5,662 bases of DNA from Acholeplasmataceae bacterium (GTDB lineage Bacteria; Bacillota; Negativicutes; Acidaminococcales; Acidaminococcaceae): the NCBI GenBank assembly GCA_012719555.1, contig JAAYAE010000108.1, positions 1-5,662 of the forward strand. Direction: 5' to 3'. The stretch's first letter is position 1; each line of letters opens with the position of its first letter. This document shows, piece by piece, positions 1 to 5,662 of this stretch. Both the position numbers and the translations under genes were made by a program. Below the pieces are notes generated by a model, which was given only the letters and a program-made list of their open reading frames with translations, searched no databases and had not been told where the DNA came from.

Positions 1-15
1 ACTTTATAAATTCTT

Positions 16-21
16 TATAAT
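16..21 (+). promoter_or_regulatory. Candidate -10 box for the lanFEG operon
   Basis: A perfect TATAAT hexamer lies 60 bases upstream of the first transporter gene. The matching -35 box at 17-bp spacing would fall just outside the window, so only half of the promoter can be inspected. Transcription would start near position 28 and give a leader of about 54 nt. Nearby AT-rich sequence makes chance matches likely. The inference that this promoter responds to the downstream two-component system rests on context alone. Confidence 0.4.
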
Positions 22-81
22 TGGCTGTTAAAGTTTAAATTGTAAAAAAGATTAGTACTTTAGTTGAAAGGATGATACAAA

Positions 82-783
82 ATGACAGAATTAATACTTG
101 AGACTAGGTGTCTTAAAAAATATTACGGAAAACAGCTTGCCGTAAATAATATTTCGCTTCAAATACCAAGAGGCTCTATATATGGACTCCTTGGACCGAA
201 TGGGGCAGGAAAATCGACAACTTTAAAGATGATAACCGGGTTGCTGTATCCTAGTTCAGGTGAAATAATTGCTTTTGGAGAGCCTTGGAAGCGTAAGCAC
301 TTAAGACGCATGGGAGCACTCATAGAGTCACCAGCTTTGTATGGAAATCTGACAGCCTATGAAAACCTTTTAGTTCATGCGAAATTGGTTGGTCTTCCAA
401 AAGAACGCATATATGAAGTTCTTGAAATAGTTGAACTTAAGAATGTAGGTAAAAAACTCGTATCACATTTTTCAATGGGAATGAAGCAGAGGTTGGGGAT
501 TGCAATAGCACTACTTGGTAATCCGGAGCTGTTGATTCTTGATGAGCCTGCAAACGGACTTGATCCTATTGGAATTCAAGAGCTAAGAGAATTAATCCGT
601 TCATTACCAGAAAAAGGGATTACAGTTATACTTTCAAGTCACATATTGTCAGAGGTTTCCCAAATAGTGGACCATATCGGTATTATAAGCGAGGGAGAGC
701 TTAAATTTCAGGGTGAGATAAACCTTGTAGAAGATCTTGAAGGGTTATTCATGAAAGTAGTAAGAGGTGAGGGAAAGCAATGA
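82..783 (+). CDS. lanF: Lantibiotic/cationic-peptide resistance ABC transporter, ATP-binding subunit (LanF/CprA-type)
   Basis: This is the cytoplasmic ATPase of a LanFEG-type transporter, which by family knowledge expels lantibiotics or similar peptides from the membrane to the outside. The 233 residues match the normal length of the family. Visible motifs, in order, are Walker A GPNGAGKST (38-46), a Glu at residue 82 (LIESP) where most ABC ATPases have the Q-loop Gln, the signature FSMGMKQRLG (130-139, a variant of LSGGQ), Walker B LLILDEP (150-156, catalytic Glu155), D-loop GLDP (159-162) and H-loop His187. The E82 'E-loop' is a known mark of lantibiotic-immunity ATPases and supports this call over a general BcrA-type exporter. 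The ATG has an AAAGGA ribosome binding site at 67-72, 9 nt upstream. The stop overlaps the next gene as ATGA. The substrate is inferred; bacitracin-like peptides are a less likely alternative. Confidence 0.93.
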   Translation: MTELILETRCLKKYYGKQLAVNNISLQIPRGSIYGLLGPNGAGKSTTLKMITGLLYPSSGEIIAFGEPWKRKHLRRMGALIESPALYGNLTAYENLLVHAKLVGLPKERIYEVLEIVELKNVGKKLVSHFSMGMKQRLGIAIALLGNPELLILDEPANGLDPIGIQELRELIRSLPEKGITVILSSHILSEVSQIVDHIGIISEGELKFQGEINLVEDLEGLFMKVVRGEGKQ

Positions 784-1538
784 TGAGTATATTACAGTCA
801 GAGTTTCTTAAGTATAAAAGAACCTTTACAAGGCGATTAATACTGCTTGCACCTTTATTTTTTATATTCGTGGCACTGCCACAAAAGTTGTTTATGCCGG
901 CAGACTATCTTAGGCCATGGCAGCTTATTCTTGATTTAGTATTCAATTGGTGGCCGGTTGTATTTATTCCGATGGGCTTAGCTTTGTTTTCTGCTTTGAC
1001 GGCATCACAGGAGAAAAAGGCAGGCAACTATAGAAGCCTTCGAGTACGTGATATTTCACCGGCTCATTTATGGATTGCAAAAGTAGTTATAATGAGCTTC
1101 CATATGCTGATATCTACATTAGTTCTAATTGGTGCTACTGTTATATCAGGCCTCATTACAGGAAGCGGCAGTATTCCATGGTTTAAAATTTTTGCCGGTG
1201 GCCTTACTACATGGATTGTTTCACTTGCCATAATACCACTACAATTATGGATGGCTACATGGAAAGGTACATCTGCTAGCATAGCAATGGGATTCTTGGG
1301 CCTAATTGCAGGCGTCGTTGCTGCAGCAAGGCCATACTGGGTATATGTACCATGGAGCTGGCCTACAAGGCTAATGAGTCCTATAATAGGGGTCCACCCT
1401 AATGGAACACTTTTGGAATCGGCAAGCCCTTTGTTGGATGCTTCTGTAATACCAAAAGGCATAATAATTTCAGTTGTATCTTTGCTAATATTTACTTTTA
1501 TAACTGCTGTATGGTTTAACAAGATGGAGGTGAGATGA
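780..1538 (+). CDS. lanE: Lantibiotic protection ABC transporter permease (LanE/MutE/CprB-type)
   Basis: This is a membrane subunit of the transporter, expected to pair with the second permease and the ATPase to form the peptide-expelling channel. The 252 residues show about six hydrophobic segments (roughly 19-36, 56-75, 98-127, 136-156, 166-186, 225-246). The N-terminus is typical of the family: a short basic stretch (SEFLKYKRT, 7-15) before helix 1. The motif PWSWPTRL (191-198) before the last loop is characteristic of LanE/LanG permeases. Family length is about 250 residues. The start ATG overlaps the stop of the ATPase gene (ATGA), behind a GGTGAGGG ribosome binding site at about 766-773; a second ATG follows at once at 783, so either could be used. 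The end overlaps the next permease. I assign E rather than G from gene order (F-E-G) and recalled family resemblance. Confidence 0.88.
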   Translation: MMSILQSEFLKYKRTFTRRLILLAPLFFIFVALPQKLFMPADYLRPWQLILDLVFNWWPVVFIPMGLALFSALTASQEKKAGNYRSLRVRDISPAHLWIAKVVIMSFHMLISTLVLIGATVISGLITGSGSIPWFKIFAGGLTTWIVSLAIIPLQLWMATWKGTSASIAMGFLGLIAGVVAAARPYWVYVPWSWPTRLMSPIIGVHPNGTLLESASPLLDASVIPKGIIISVVSLLIFTFITAVWFNKMEVR

Positions 1539-2326
1539 TGAAAATATTATACGCAGAATGGTTGAAAACAAAACGGACAGCCATAAGACTGCTTACGTTT
1601 TGTATGCCCGTGGTTTATGCGGCAATCATTATTGGATATTTTGCTTTAAGAGGTATAAATAAAAATACTCAAACATTTGTTTTTCGAGGCTTTTTTGAAG
1701 TATGGACAGCATGTGTTATACCATTAGGTACAGGTATCTTGTCAGGTTTAATAGTGCATTACGAAGAACTAGCCGGTAATTTCAATGGCCTTTTGAGTAG
1801 CAAAGTTTCCCGATATGGCTTATATTTGTCAAAATTCCTCCTATCAGTTCTAATCATGATTGCAAGCACTTTAATTGCAACTGTTGTGCTTGGAGTTGTA
1901 TTAGATGTATTCCTTGGCGTTTCTATTGGCTGGCTAATTTTTATTGCTGCATCCATACTTGCTATTATAGGCACGATTCCGTTATTGGCCTTGCATTTAT
2001 GGGCAGGATTTAGATGGGGAATGGGCGCAACCATCGGAATTAGTATTGGTGGCTTGCTGATGGCTTCTTTAATGGGAGCAACGAGCCTTGGGGATAAAAT
2101 ATGGCAATTTATACCTTGGACATGGCCTGTAAGGATGGCAATGCTTCCTGGAGCATACTTACAGTTTGCGGAGGATATGCAATTCCCACCGGAAGTTATT
2201 TCATCGGGTTTTGTGTTAAATCAGCTGGCAATGGGGATTGTTGCATCATCGCTATGCCTTGTTGTAGCATTAATAGGGGGAATCATTTGGTTTAATAGGT
2301 GGGAAGGGAGAAAATCCTATGACTAA
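1538..2326 (+). CDS. lanG: Lantibiotic protection ABC transporter permease (LanG/MutG/CprC-type)
   Basis: This is the second membrane subunit of the transporter. The 262 residues have about six hydrophobic segments (roughly 17-37, 56-75, 98-126, 130-157, 163-182, 228-252), the N-terminal AEWLKTKRT element and the family motif IPWTWPVR (192-199). It is clearly a paralogue of the preceding permease: the basic N-terminus, the WTACVIPLGTG helix 2 against its WWPVVFIPMGL, the HYEELAGN against SQEKKAGN loop, and the PW(S/T)WP motif all align in order. Two adjacent ATGs exist at 1535 and 1538. The second is preferred because GGAGG at 1526-1530 lies 7 nt from it but only 4 nt from the first. The overlap with the preceding stop suggests translational coupling. 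A clear break of 167 nt follows before the regulatory genes, so they may have their own promoter. Confidence 0.88.
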   Translation: MKILYAEWLKTKRTAIRLLTFCMPVVYAAIIIGYFALRGINKNTQTFVFRGFFEVWTACVIPLGTGILSGLIVHYEELAGNFNGLLSSKVSRYGLYLSKFLLSVLIMIASTLIATVVLGVVLDVFLGVSIGWLIFIAASILAIIGTIPLLALHLWAGFRWGMGATIGISIGGLLMASLMGATSLGDKIWQFIPWTWPVRMAMLPGAYLQFAEDMQFPPEVISSGFVLNQLAMGIVASSLCLVVALIGGIIWFNRWEGRKSYD

Positions 2327-2336
2327 ATGAATTTAT

Positions 2337-2359
2337 GGTATACTTTAGATAATTATACC
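2337..2359 (+). repeat. Small inverted repeat just after the transporter operon
   Basis: GGTATA and TATACC form a 6-bp stem around an 11-nt loop, 10 bases after the lanG stop. No T-tract follows, so it is at best a weak 3' end or pausing site and should not be read as a proper terminator. Read-through into the regulator genes is therefore possible. Confidence 0.25.
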
Positions 2360-2367
2360 TGCTCAAT

Positions 2368-2442
2368 TTGTTGGGGTGGGGATAGTAATTATATTATCAT
2401 AGACTTGACTTATAAATAAAATAAATAAATAAATACTATAAG
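2368..2442 (+). promoter_or_regulatory. Candidate promoter region for the two-component genes
   Basis: Two overlapping possibilities can be seen. One pairs TTGTTG (2368-2373) with TATTAT (2392-2397) at 18-bp spacing. The other starts with TTGACT (2405-2410), a 5/6 match to the -35 consensus, but has no well-placed -10: TAAATA lies at 19 bp and the better TATAAG (2437-2442) is 26 bp away. Between them is a run of repeated TAAA/AATA units (2411-2433), which may bend the DNA. The first pair is geometrically better. The position before the regulator gene fits a separate transcription unit, but this is inferred from AT-rich DNA where chance matches are common. Confidence 0.3.
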
Positions 2443-2454
2443 GGTAATAGTATT
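2432..2454 (+). repeat. Perfect 8-bp inverted repeat upstream of the response regulator
   Basis: AATACTAT (2432-2439) and ATAGTATT (2447-2454) are exact reverse complements around a 7-nt spacer AAGGGTA, about 40 bases upstream of the regulator start. It could be a binding site for a dimeric regulator, for example autoregulation by the downstream OmpR-type protein, or a weak AT-rich hairpin in the leader RNA. OmpR-family sites are more often direct repeats, so the function is open. Confidence 0.45.
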
Positions 2455-2481
2455 GGTACTCTACTGATAAAGAAATTGAAT

Positions 2482-2490
2482 GGAGGTGAT
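2482..2490 (+). promoter_or_regulatory. Strong ribosome binding site that fixes the TTG start of the response regulator
   Basis: GGAGGTGAT is a near-complete complement of the 16S rRNA 3' end. It lies 7 nt (counted from GGAGG) before TTG at 2494. The in-frame TTG at 2476 would put this site inside the coding region and has no ribosome binding site of its own, so the start at 2494 is preferred. Confidence 0.8.
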
Positions 2491-2493
2491 ATA

Positions 2494-3186
2494 TTGAGTA
2501 AGATATTGATAATTGATGATGACAAGGAACTTGTTATGCTTCTTGAGGATGAACTGAAGGCGAGAGGCCATGAAGTACTGGTGGCATACGATGGTCGAGA
2601 AGGTATAAAACTATCCAAATGTCAGCCTGATCTTATCATATTGGATATTATGATGCCAGAAGTCAATGGATTTGATGTTTGTCGTACAATCAGAGATGAT
2701 GTATTGTGTCCTATAATTTTTTTGAGTGCAAAACAATCGGAGGTCGATAAAATCAAAGGGTTAACTCTTGGAGGGGATGATTATGTGGTAAAACCCTTCG
2801 GACTACGAGAACTCATGGCGAGAATAGAAGCAAATCTGAGGAGAGAAAAGCGGTCGCAATATATTAACGCGGAAAACAAGCGTACTAAACTATATTTTGG
2901 AGAACTCAGCCTTGATATGAGAGAACGTACTGTAAAGATAGGTAATCAGCCAATTGCGCTGACTAAACGCGAATACGATATCGTTGAACTGCTGGCCCTT
3001 CATGCGGGACAAGTATTTTCGCGGGAACATATTTACGAAAAGGTGTGGGGATATGACTCGGAGGGTGATTCGGCGACAGTGGTGGAGCACATAAAAAAGA
3101 TACGGGCGAAGTTCGCTGCTGTTACGCCATCTGTTGAGTACATTTCTACGGTTTGGGGCATTGGGTACAAATGGAATAAACTTTGA
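2494..3186 (+). CDS. OmpR/PhoB-family response regulator (LanR/CprR-like)
   Basis: This is a cytoplasmic DNA-binding regulator that is expected to be phosphorylated by the kinase encoded next to it. The start is the TTG at 2494, giving 230 residues, a normal length for the family. The receiver domain covers about 3-115, with the acidic pocket Asp8/Asp9, phospho-acceptor Asp51 (LDIMMP), Ser78 and Lys100 (KPF). A linker rich in Lys/Arg (about 117-130) leads to a winged-helix DNA-binding domain (about 132-228) with the typical LTKREYDIVELL and STVWGIGYKW elements. All residues needed for phosphorylation are present. The gene ends 20 nt before the preferred start of the kinase gene, so the two are co-transcribed. 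The likely target is the lanFEG promoter and perhaps its own; this is inferred from the neighbourhood and from known pairs such as SpaRK, NisRK and CprRK. Confidence 0.92.
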   Translation: MSKILIIDDDKELVMLLEDELKARGHEVLVAYDGREGIKLSKCQPDLIILDIMMPEVNGFDVCRTIRDDVLCPIIFLSAKQSEVDKIKGLTLGGDDYVVKPFGLRELMARIEANLRREKRSQYINAENKRTKLYFGELSLDMRERTVKIGNQPIALTKREYDIVELLALHAGQVFSREHIYEKVWGYDSEGDSATVVEHIKKIRAKFAAVTPSVEYISTVWGIGYKWNKL

Positions 3187-3206
3187 GAAAGGGAGGAAAA
3201 CGGAAG

Positions 3207-4646
3207 ATGAAAGATCGATCGCTTGTAACCCAGTTCAGACTTGCATTTGCCTGGATCGTTATTGCCAGCATAACGGCAACGGTTATCACCTATGCCTTAG
3301 CTGCCGTTTTATATGTTAATGCTCAGTACAAGAGTATCTATCCTGCAAACTATTATGAGAGACAAATACCTGATATTGATGCTTATATCCGTGATAAAAA
3401 TACTGCCCTGCTCTTGAGGTCAGGGGAAGAGGGACTACAAAGGACAATCAGCGGAAATGGTATATACTATCAAGTTCTAGACGGGGAAAGCAACTTACTG
3501 TACGGAACGAATCATGAAAAAATCTTTAATGATAAATCTGAGCTTTATAGCCGGCTAAATACTACTATTAAAAAGCAGAATTACTATATACACACTGTTC
3601 CCATTATTGATGATAATGGAAAAATTTTAGGTGCAGTGGCTCTCTTATATCAGTTGAAAATTTCATATGTGGGAGTCCGTGGCTGGTGGGTGATTGCTGT
3701 TCTTACCGTTGCGTTAATTTCTCCTTTTCTCTACATCCTTGGTTTTACTATGTTGTTTTCTAGGATTTTCGTAAACAATATAAATAGGCCATTGCAGTTA
3801 TTGATGAATGCCTCCAGGAAAATTAAAGAAAAAGACTTGGACTTTGAAATCGATTATCATTCAGACAATGAACTTGGCAAACTTTGTGTTGCTTTTTCCG
3901 AAATGAAAGATGAATTAAAAAAATCATTATCCGCACAATGGAAAATGGAACAGGAACGAGTGGAGATGGTTGAAGCACTGGCTCATGATTTAAAAGCTCC
4001 CCTGTCTATTATAAGGGGATATTCTGAAGCGTTAATTGATGCCAATATTGACGGCGGTGAAAAATTGAGTAAGTACTTGGAGATTATAAAAGGTAATGCA
4101 GAAAAATGCTCCAATCTTGTGCAGCAAATGCAATATACCATGGATTTGGAAAGAGCTGATGTGCAATTACAGCTTGTTCCTGTCAAACTATCTGAATTTC
4201 TTGAACAAAAGGTGCAACAATACGAATTACAGGCAAAGCAAAAGGAAATTACCATTATGTTAAATATGCAAGGTGAAACCAAAACATCAATTTTCATTGA
4301 CAAAGATAAGCTGGAACGTATTCTTGATAATATCGTATCCAATAGTCTCCAATATACTCCAGCAGGTGGAAGGATTAACATATCTGTAAAAGCTGAAAAG
4401 GAAAACATATTTTATGAAATATGCGACTCCGGCAGTGGTTTCAGCAAAAGAGATTTAAAAAAAGCTTTTGATAAGTTCTATCGTGGAGATGAAGCTCGTA
4501 GAAGCAAAGATGGACATTCCGGATTGGGGCTTTTTATCGTCAAGCAATTATTAGAGCAGCTTGATGGGTCAATTAAGTTAAGCAATACGGAGTCTGGTGG
4601 AGCCTGTGTAACATTTCAGCATAAAGTGTTTAAGAGTATTATTTAA
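3207..4646 (+). CDS. Membrane sensor histidine kinase with HAMP domain (LanK/CprK-like)
   Basis: This is an inner-membrane sensor that autophosphorylates and passes the phosphate to the adjacent regulator. Its 479 residues show TM1 at about 12-36, an extracytoplasmic domain of about 120 residues (37-158), TM2 at about 160-186, HAMP at about 187-240, and the H-box ALAHDLKAPLS with phospho-acceptor His260. The ATPase domain carries the N-box DNIVSN (374-379), G1 DSGSG (407-411), the FDKFYRGD F-box region (421-428) and G2 GHSGLGL (436-442). All catalytic motifs are intact. The extracytoplasmic domain is far larger than the short loop of BceS-type kinases, which fits direct sensing of a peptide. 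The ATG at 3207 is chosen because GGGAGG (3191-3196) lies 10 nt upstream. A TTG at 3183 overlapping the regulator stop would add 8 residues but has only a poor ribosome binding site. The ligand is unproven. Confidence 0.92.
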   Translation: MKDRSLVTQFRLAFAWIVIASITATVITYALAAVLYVNAQYKSIYPANYYERQIPDIDAYIRDKNTALLLRSGEEGLQRTISGNGIYYQVLDGESNLLYGTNHEKIFNDKSELYSRLNTTIKKQNYYIHTVPIIDDNGKILGAVALLYQLKISYVGVRGWWVIAVLTVALISPFLYILGFTMLFSRIFVNNINRPLQLLMNASRKIKEKDLDFEIDYHSDNELGKLCVAFSEMKDELKKSLSAQWKMEQERVEMVEALAHDLKAPLSIIRGYSEALIDANIDGGEKLSKYLEIIKGNAEKCSNLVQQMQYTMDLERADVQLQLVPVKLSEFLEQKVQQYELQAKQKEITIMLNMQGETKTSIFIDKDKLERILDNIVSNSLQYTPAGGRINISVKAEKENIFYEICDSGSGFSKRDLKKAFDKFYRGDEARRSKDGHSGLGLFIVKQLLEQLDGSIKLSNTESGGACVTFQHKVFKSII

Positions 4647-4690
4647 TGGTATAGATCCATGTGTTTCCTTGAACGTTGGTTTTCAGAAAA

Positions 4691-4825
4691 ATGCCAAAAA
4701 ATTCGTTGATATGCTCCTGTAAACGTATGGTTCAAAAAATCAAATCAAGACATCAATCCAAGAGGTTCAAGCGTAGTATTAATATCATTGAAGTAGAAAG
4801 GAAGGCAAAATATGAAGATAGATAG
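4691..4825 (+). other. Doubtful small basic ORF, 44 codons
   Basis: An open frame from ATG 4691 to TAG 4823-4825 would encode 44 residues, with many Lys and Arg, two Cys near the N-terminus (CSC) and no hydrophobic segment. There is no ribosome binding site before this ATG, and it resembles no family I know. It lies between the kinase stop and the terminator, so it would be on the same transcript. It is listed because it fills most of the gap. It is more likely chance or a decayed gene fragment than a real gene. Confidence 0.12.
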
Positions 4826-4958
4826 AACCGGTTTCAAGCTACAGAGCTCGAAACCGGTTTTTTACAGAGTCTTACTCTACATAGATCATTTTTCGAGTCA
4901 TTCCACCATCTACAATAAGGTTGATACCTGTAACAAAATTATTTTCTTTATCAGTTAA
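4812..4958 (+). other. Small ORF with good ribosome binding site running into the terminator, 48 codons
   Basis: ATG 4812 follows AAAGGAAGG (4798-4806) at about 5 nt, a convincing translation start. The frame of 48 codons then runs through the terminator hairpin and antisense into the 3' end of the dehydrogenase gene. A terminator that begins 12 nt after the start codon would stop most transcripts before a protein could be completed. The start may be the surviving 5' end of a gene lost by deletion, a leader peptide affecting termination, or chance. The protein sequence is not recognised. Confidence 0.2.
4826..4863 (+). terminator. Strong intrinsic terminator after the two-component operon
   Basis: AACCGGTTTC (4826-4835) pairs perfectly with GAAACCGGTT (4850-4859). 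Inside, after one A-C mismatch, AGCT (4837-4840) pairs with AGCT (4845-4848) around the tetraloop ACAG. Six T follow the stem top (4858-4863). The strong stem and T-tract make it a clear rho-independent terminator on the plus strand. On the minus strand the same stem is followed by the weaker U-rich TTCTATCTATC, so it may also end dehydrogenase transcripts, whose stop codon is only about 10 nt away. It sits about 180 nt after the kinase stop. Confidence 0.88.
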
Positions 4959-5621
4959 ATAAAGACAGGCTCTTGCTATATCTTCCGGCTTTCCTACTCT
5001 CCTTGCTAGATGTTGCTCATGATCAATTGGCCTTAATTGTGAATAATCTCCTGTTTCAATCCAACCTGGGGATATACAATTAACCCTAATTTTATCTTTG
5101 CTTAAAGAAGCTGCCAGGGCATGGGTAAGAGCAACAATTCCACCTTTGGTAGCAGCATAAGCCTCAGAATTTGGTTCAGACATAATTGCTCTTGTGGAGG
5201 CAATATTGACAATAGAGCCACCATCTCTATTTTGACGCATATATTTTGCTGCCTCACGTGATCATAAGAAAACACTTCTTAAGTTCGTGTTTATAAGATC
5301 ATCCCATTCTTCCAAAGATAAATCATAAGGTGATTTAAATAGCCCCTTTCCTGCATTGTTGATTAGAATATCAATTTGACCGTATGTCTGAAAGGTGATT
5401 TCCATTAAACGGATAATATCATCCTCACAGCGGACATCAGTTTTCACATAAAATGCATTTCTTCCTTGTTCTTTAATCAGTGATACTATTTCTTTTCCAG
5501 CCTCTTCATCTATATCAGCTACAACAACATTAGCTCCTTTCATGGCATAGTGCAAAGCAATTCCTTTCCCAATACCATTAGCAGCTCCAGTTACAATTGC
5601 TGTTTTATTAGAAAAATCCAA
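4872..5621 (-). pseudogene. Short-chain dehydrogenase/reductase (SDR), interrupted by one in-frame TGA
   Basis: The reading frame encodes a classical SDR, a cytoplasmic NAD(P)-dependent oxidoreductase of the FabG / glucose-dehydrogenase type; the substrate cannot be told. Read across the stop it is 249 codons from TTG 5621, a normal length. Counted from the upstream GTG at 5630, the motifs are cofactor site TGAANGIG (14-21), Asp39 after strand 2 (suggests NAD(H)), NNAG (91-94), catalytic Asn116, Ser145, Tyr158 and Lys162 (YAATK), and the C-terminal DGGMTRKM. Both halves are in the same frame; only the TGA at 5262-5264 (codon 123) separates them. The N-terminal half lacks Ser/Tyr/Lys and the C-terminal half lacks the cofactor site, so neither could work alone. 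TTG 5621 is preferred over GTG 5630 because GAGG (5633-5636) is only 2 nt from the GTG. A sequencing error is the main alternative to a real pseudogene. Confidence 0.85.
5262..5264 (-). other. In-frame TGA codon inside the SDR gene
   Basis: The minus strand reads Ser-Val-Phe-Leu-TGA-Ser-Arg-Glu-Ala-Ala in one frame without any length change. From memory, many SDRs have FLCSR or a similar sequence here, so the codon probably derives from a Cys codon (TGT/TGC) by one base change. TGA is used as a normal stop by three other genes in the window, so it is not reassigned in general. No convincing selenocysteine-insertion hairpin follows; the best I see is a 4-bp stem with a 17-nt loop. Confidence 0.9.
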
Positions 5622-5656
5622 ACTGATCACATCCTCTAATCTATTAATATACTGAT

Positions 5657-5662
5657 ATTATA
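5657..5662 (-). promoter_or_regulatory. Candidate -10 box for the SDR gene
   Basis: Read on the minus strand, the last six bases of the window are a perfect TATAAT, 35 bases before the TTG start. The -35 element would be outside the window. Transcription would begin near 5650 and give a leader of about 30 nt, a sensible distance. The region is AT-rich, so chance is possible. Confidence 0.35.

Noticed and set aside
1064..1522. Antisense open frame of 152 codons within the first permease gene
   Set aside because: It lies wholly inside a well-supported gene on the other strand, has no ribosome binding site or recognisable domain, and is a by-product of codon use in a membrane protein.
82..2326. 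BceAB-type bacitracin resistance transporter
   Set aside because: BceB-type permeases are single proteins of about 650 residues with ten helices. Here there are two permeases of about 255 residues, which fits LanEG.
2337..2359. Intrinsic terminator after lanG
   Set aside because: The 6-bp AT-rich stem is weak and no T-tract follows, so it is kept only as a small inverted repeat.
3983..4408. Antisense open frame of 141 codons within the kinase gene
   Set aside because: It is opposite the H-box and N-box coding region of an intact kinase; its Cys/Ser-rich sequence is what reverse-complemented AT-rich coding DNA usually gives.
4691..4825. A lantibiotic precursor in the kinase-SDR gap
   Set aside because: The 44-codon frame has two Cys but no leader motif such as FNLD or a GG site, few Ser/Thr in the right places, and no ribosome binding site.
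5195..5264. Selenocysteine insertion hairpin after the TGA of the SDR
   Set aside because: Only a 4-bp stem with a 17-nt loop could be drawn, without the conserved bulge and loop G/U of bacterial SECIS elements. The residue is not catalytic and I know of no selenoprotein in this family.
1..5662. CRISPR array, tRNA, rRNA or insertion sequence
   Set aside because: No regularly spaced repeats, cloverleaf sequence, rRNA-like segment, transposase motif or terminal inverted repeats were seen on either strand.

Overview
The window looks like chromosomal DNA of a low-GC Gram-positive bacterium, most likely a clostridium-like member of the Bacillota. The signs are AT-rich intergenic DNA, strong GGAGG-type ribosome binding sites, TTG/GTG starts next to them, tight ATGA-overlapping genes, and the closest gene families I recall. 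The species cannot be named from the sequence alone.

Positions 1-2326 (+) hold a three-gene operon: an ATP-binding protein and two six-helix permeases. It matches the lantibiotic self-protection / cationic-peptide resistance ABC transporters (LanFEG: NisFEG, SpaFEG, NukFEG; CprABC of Clostridioides difficile is the free-standing resistance version). The ATPase carries the lantibiotic-type 'E-loop' (Glu in place of the Q-loop Gln). Both permeases carry the PW(S/T)WP motif. The genes overlap by 1-4 bases and are probably translationally coupled. A consensus -10 box lies at the left edge.

Positions 2327-2493 are an AT-rich intergenic region with candidate promoter elements, a TAAA repeat tract and a perfect 8-bp inverted repeat. 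Positions 2494-4646 (+) encode an OmpR-type response regulator and a membrane sensor histidine kinase with an extracytoplasmic domain of about 120 residues. The simplest model is that the kinase senses a cationic or lanthionine antimicrobial peptide and the regulator switches on the transporter, which clears the peptide from the membrane. No lantibiotic precursor or modification gene is visible here, so this is probably a resistance module and not a producer's immunity locus, although genes outside the window could change that.

Positions 4647-4871 have no convincing gene. They hold two doubtful small ORFs and a very strong intrinsic terminator (10-bp perfect stem, inner 4-bp stem, six T). Positions 4872-5621 (-) encode a short-chain dehydrogenase/reductase that converges on the two-component genes. 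It is complete in length and in all catalytic motifs, but a single in-frame TGA interrupts it where relatives usually have a codon such as Cys. It is therefore called a nonsense-mutated pseudogene, with sequencing error or recoding as alternatives.
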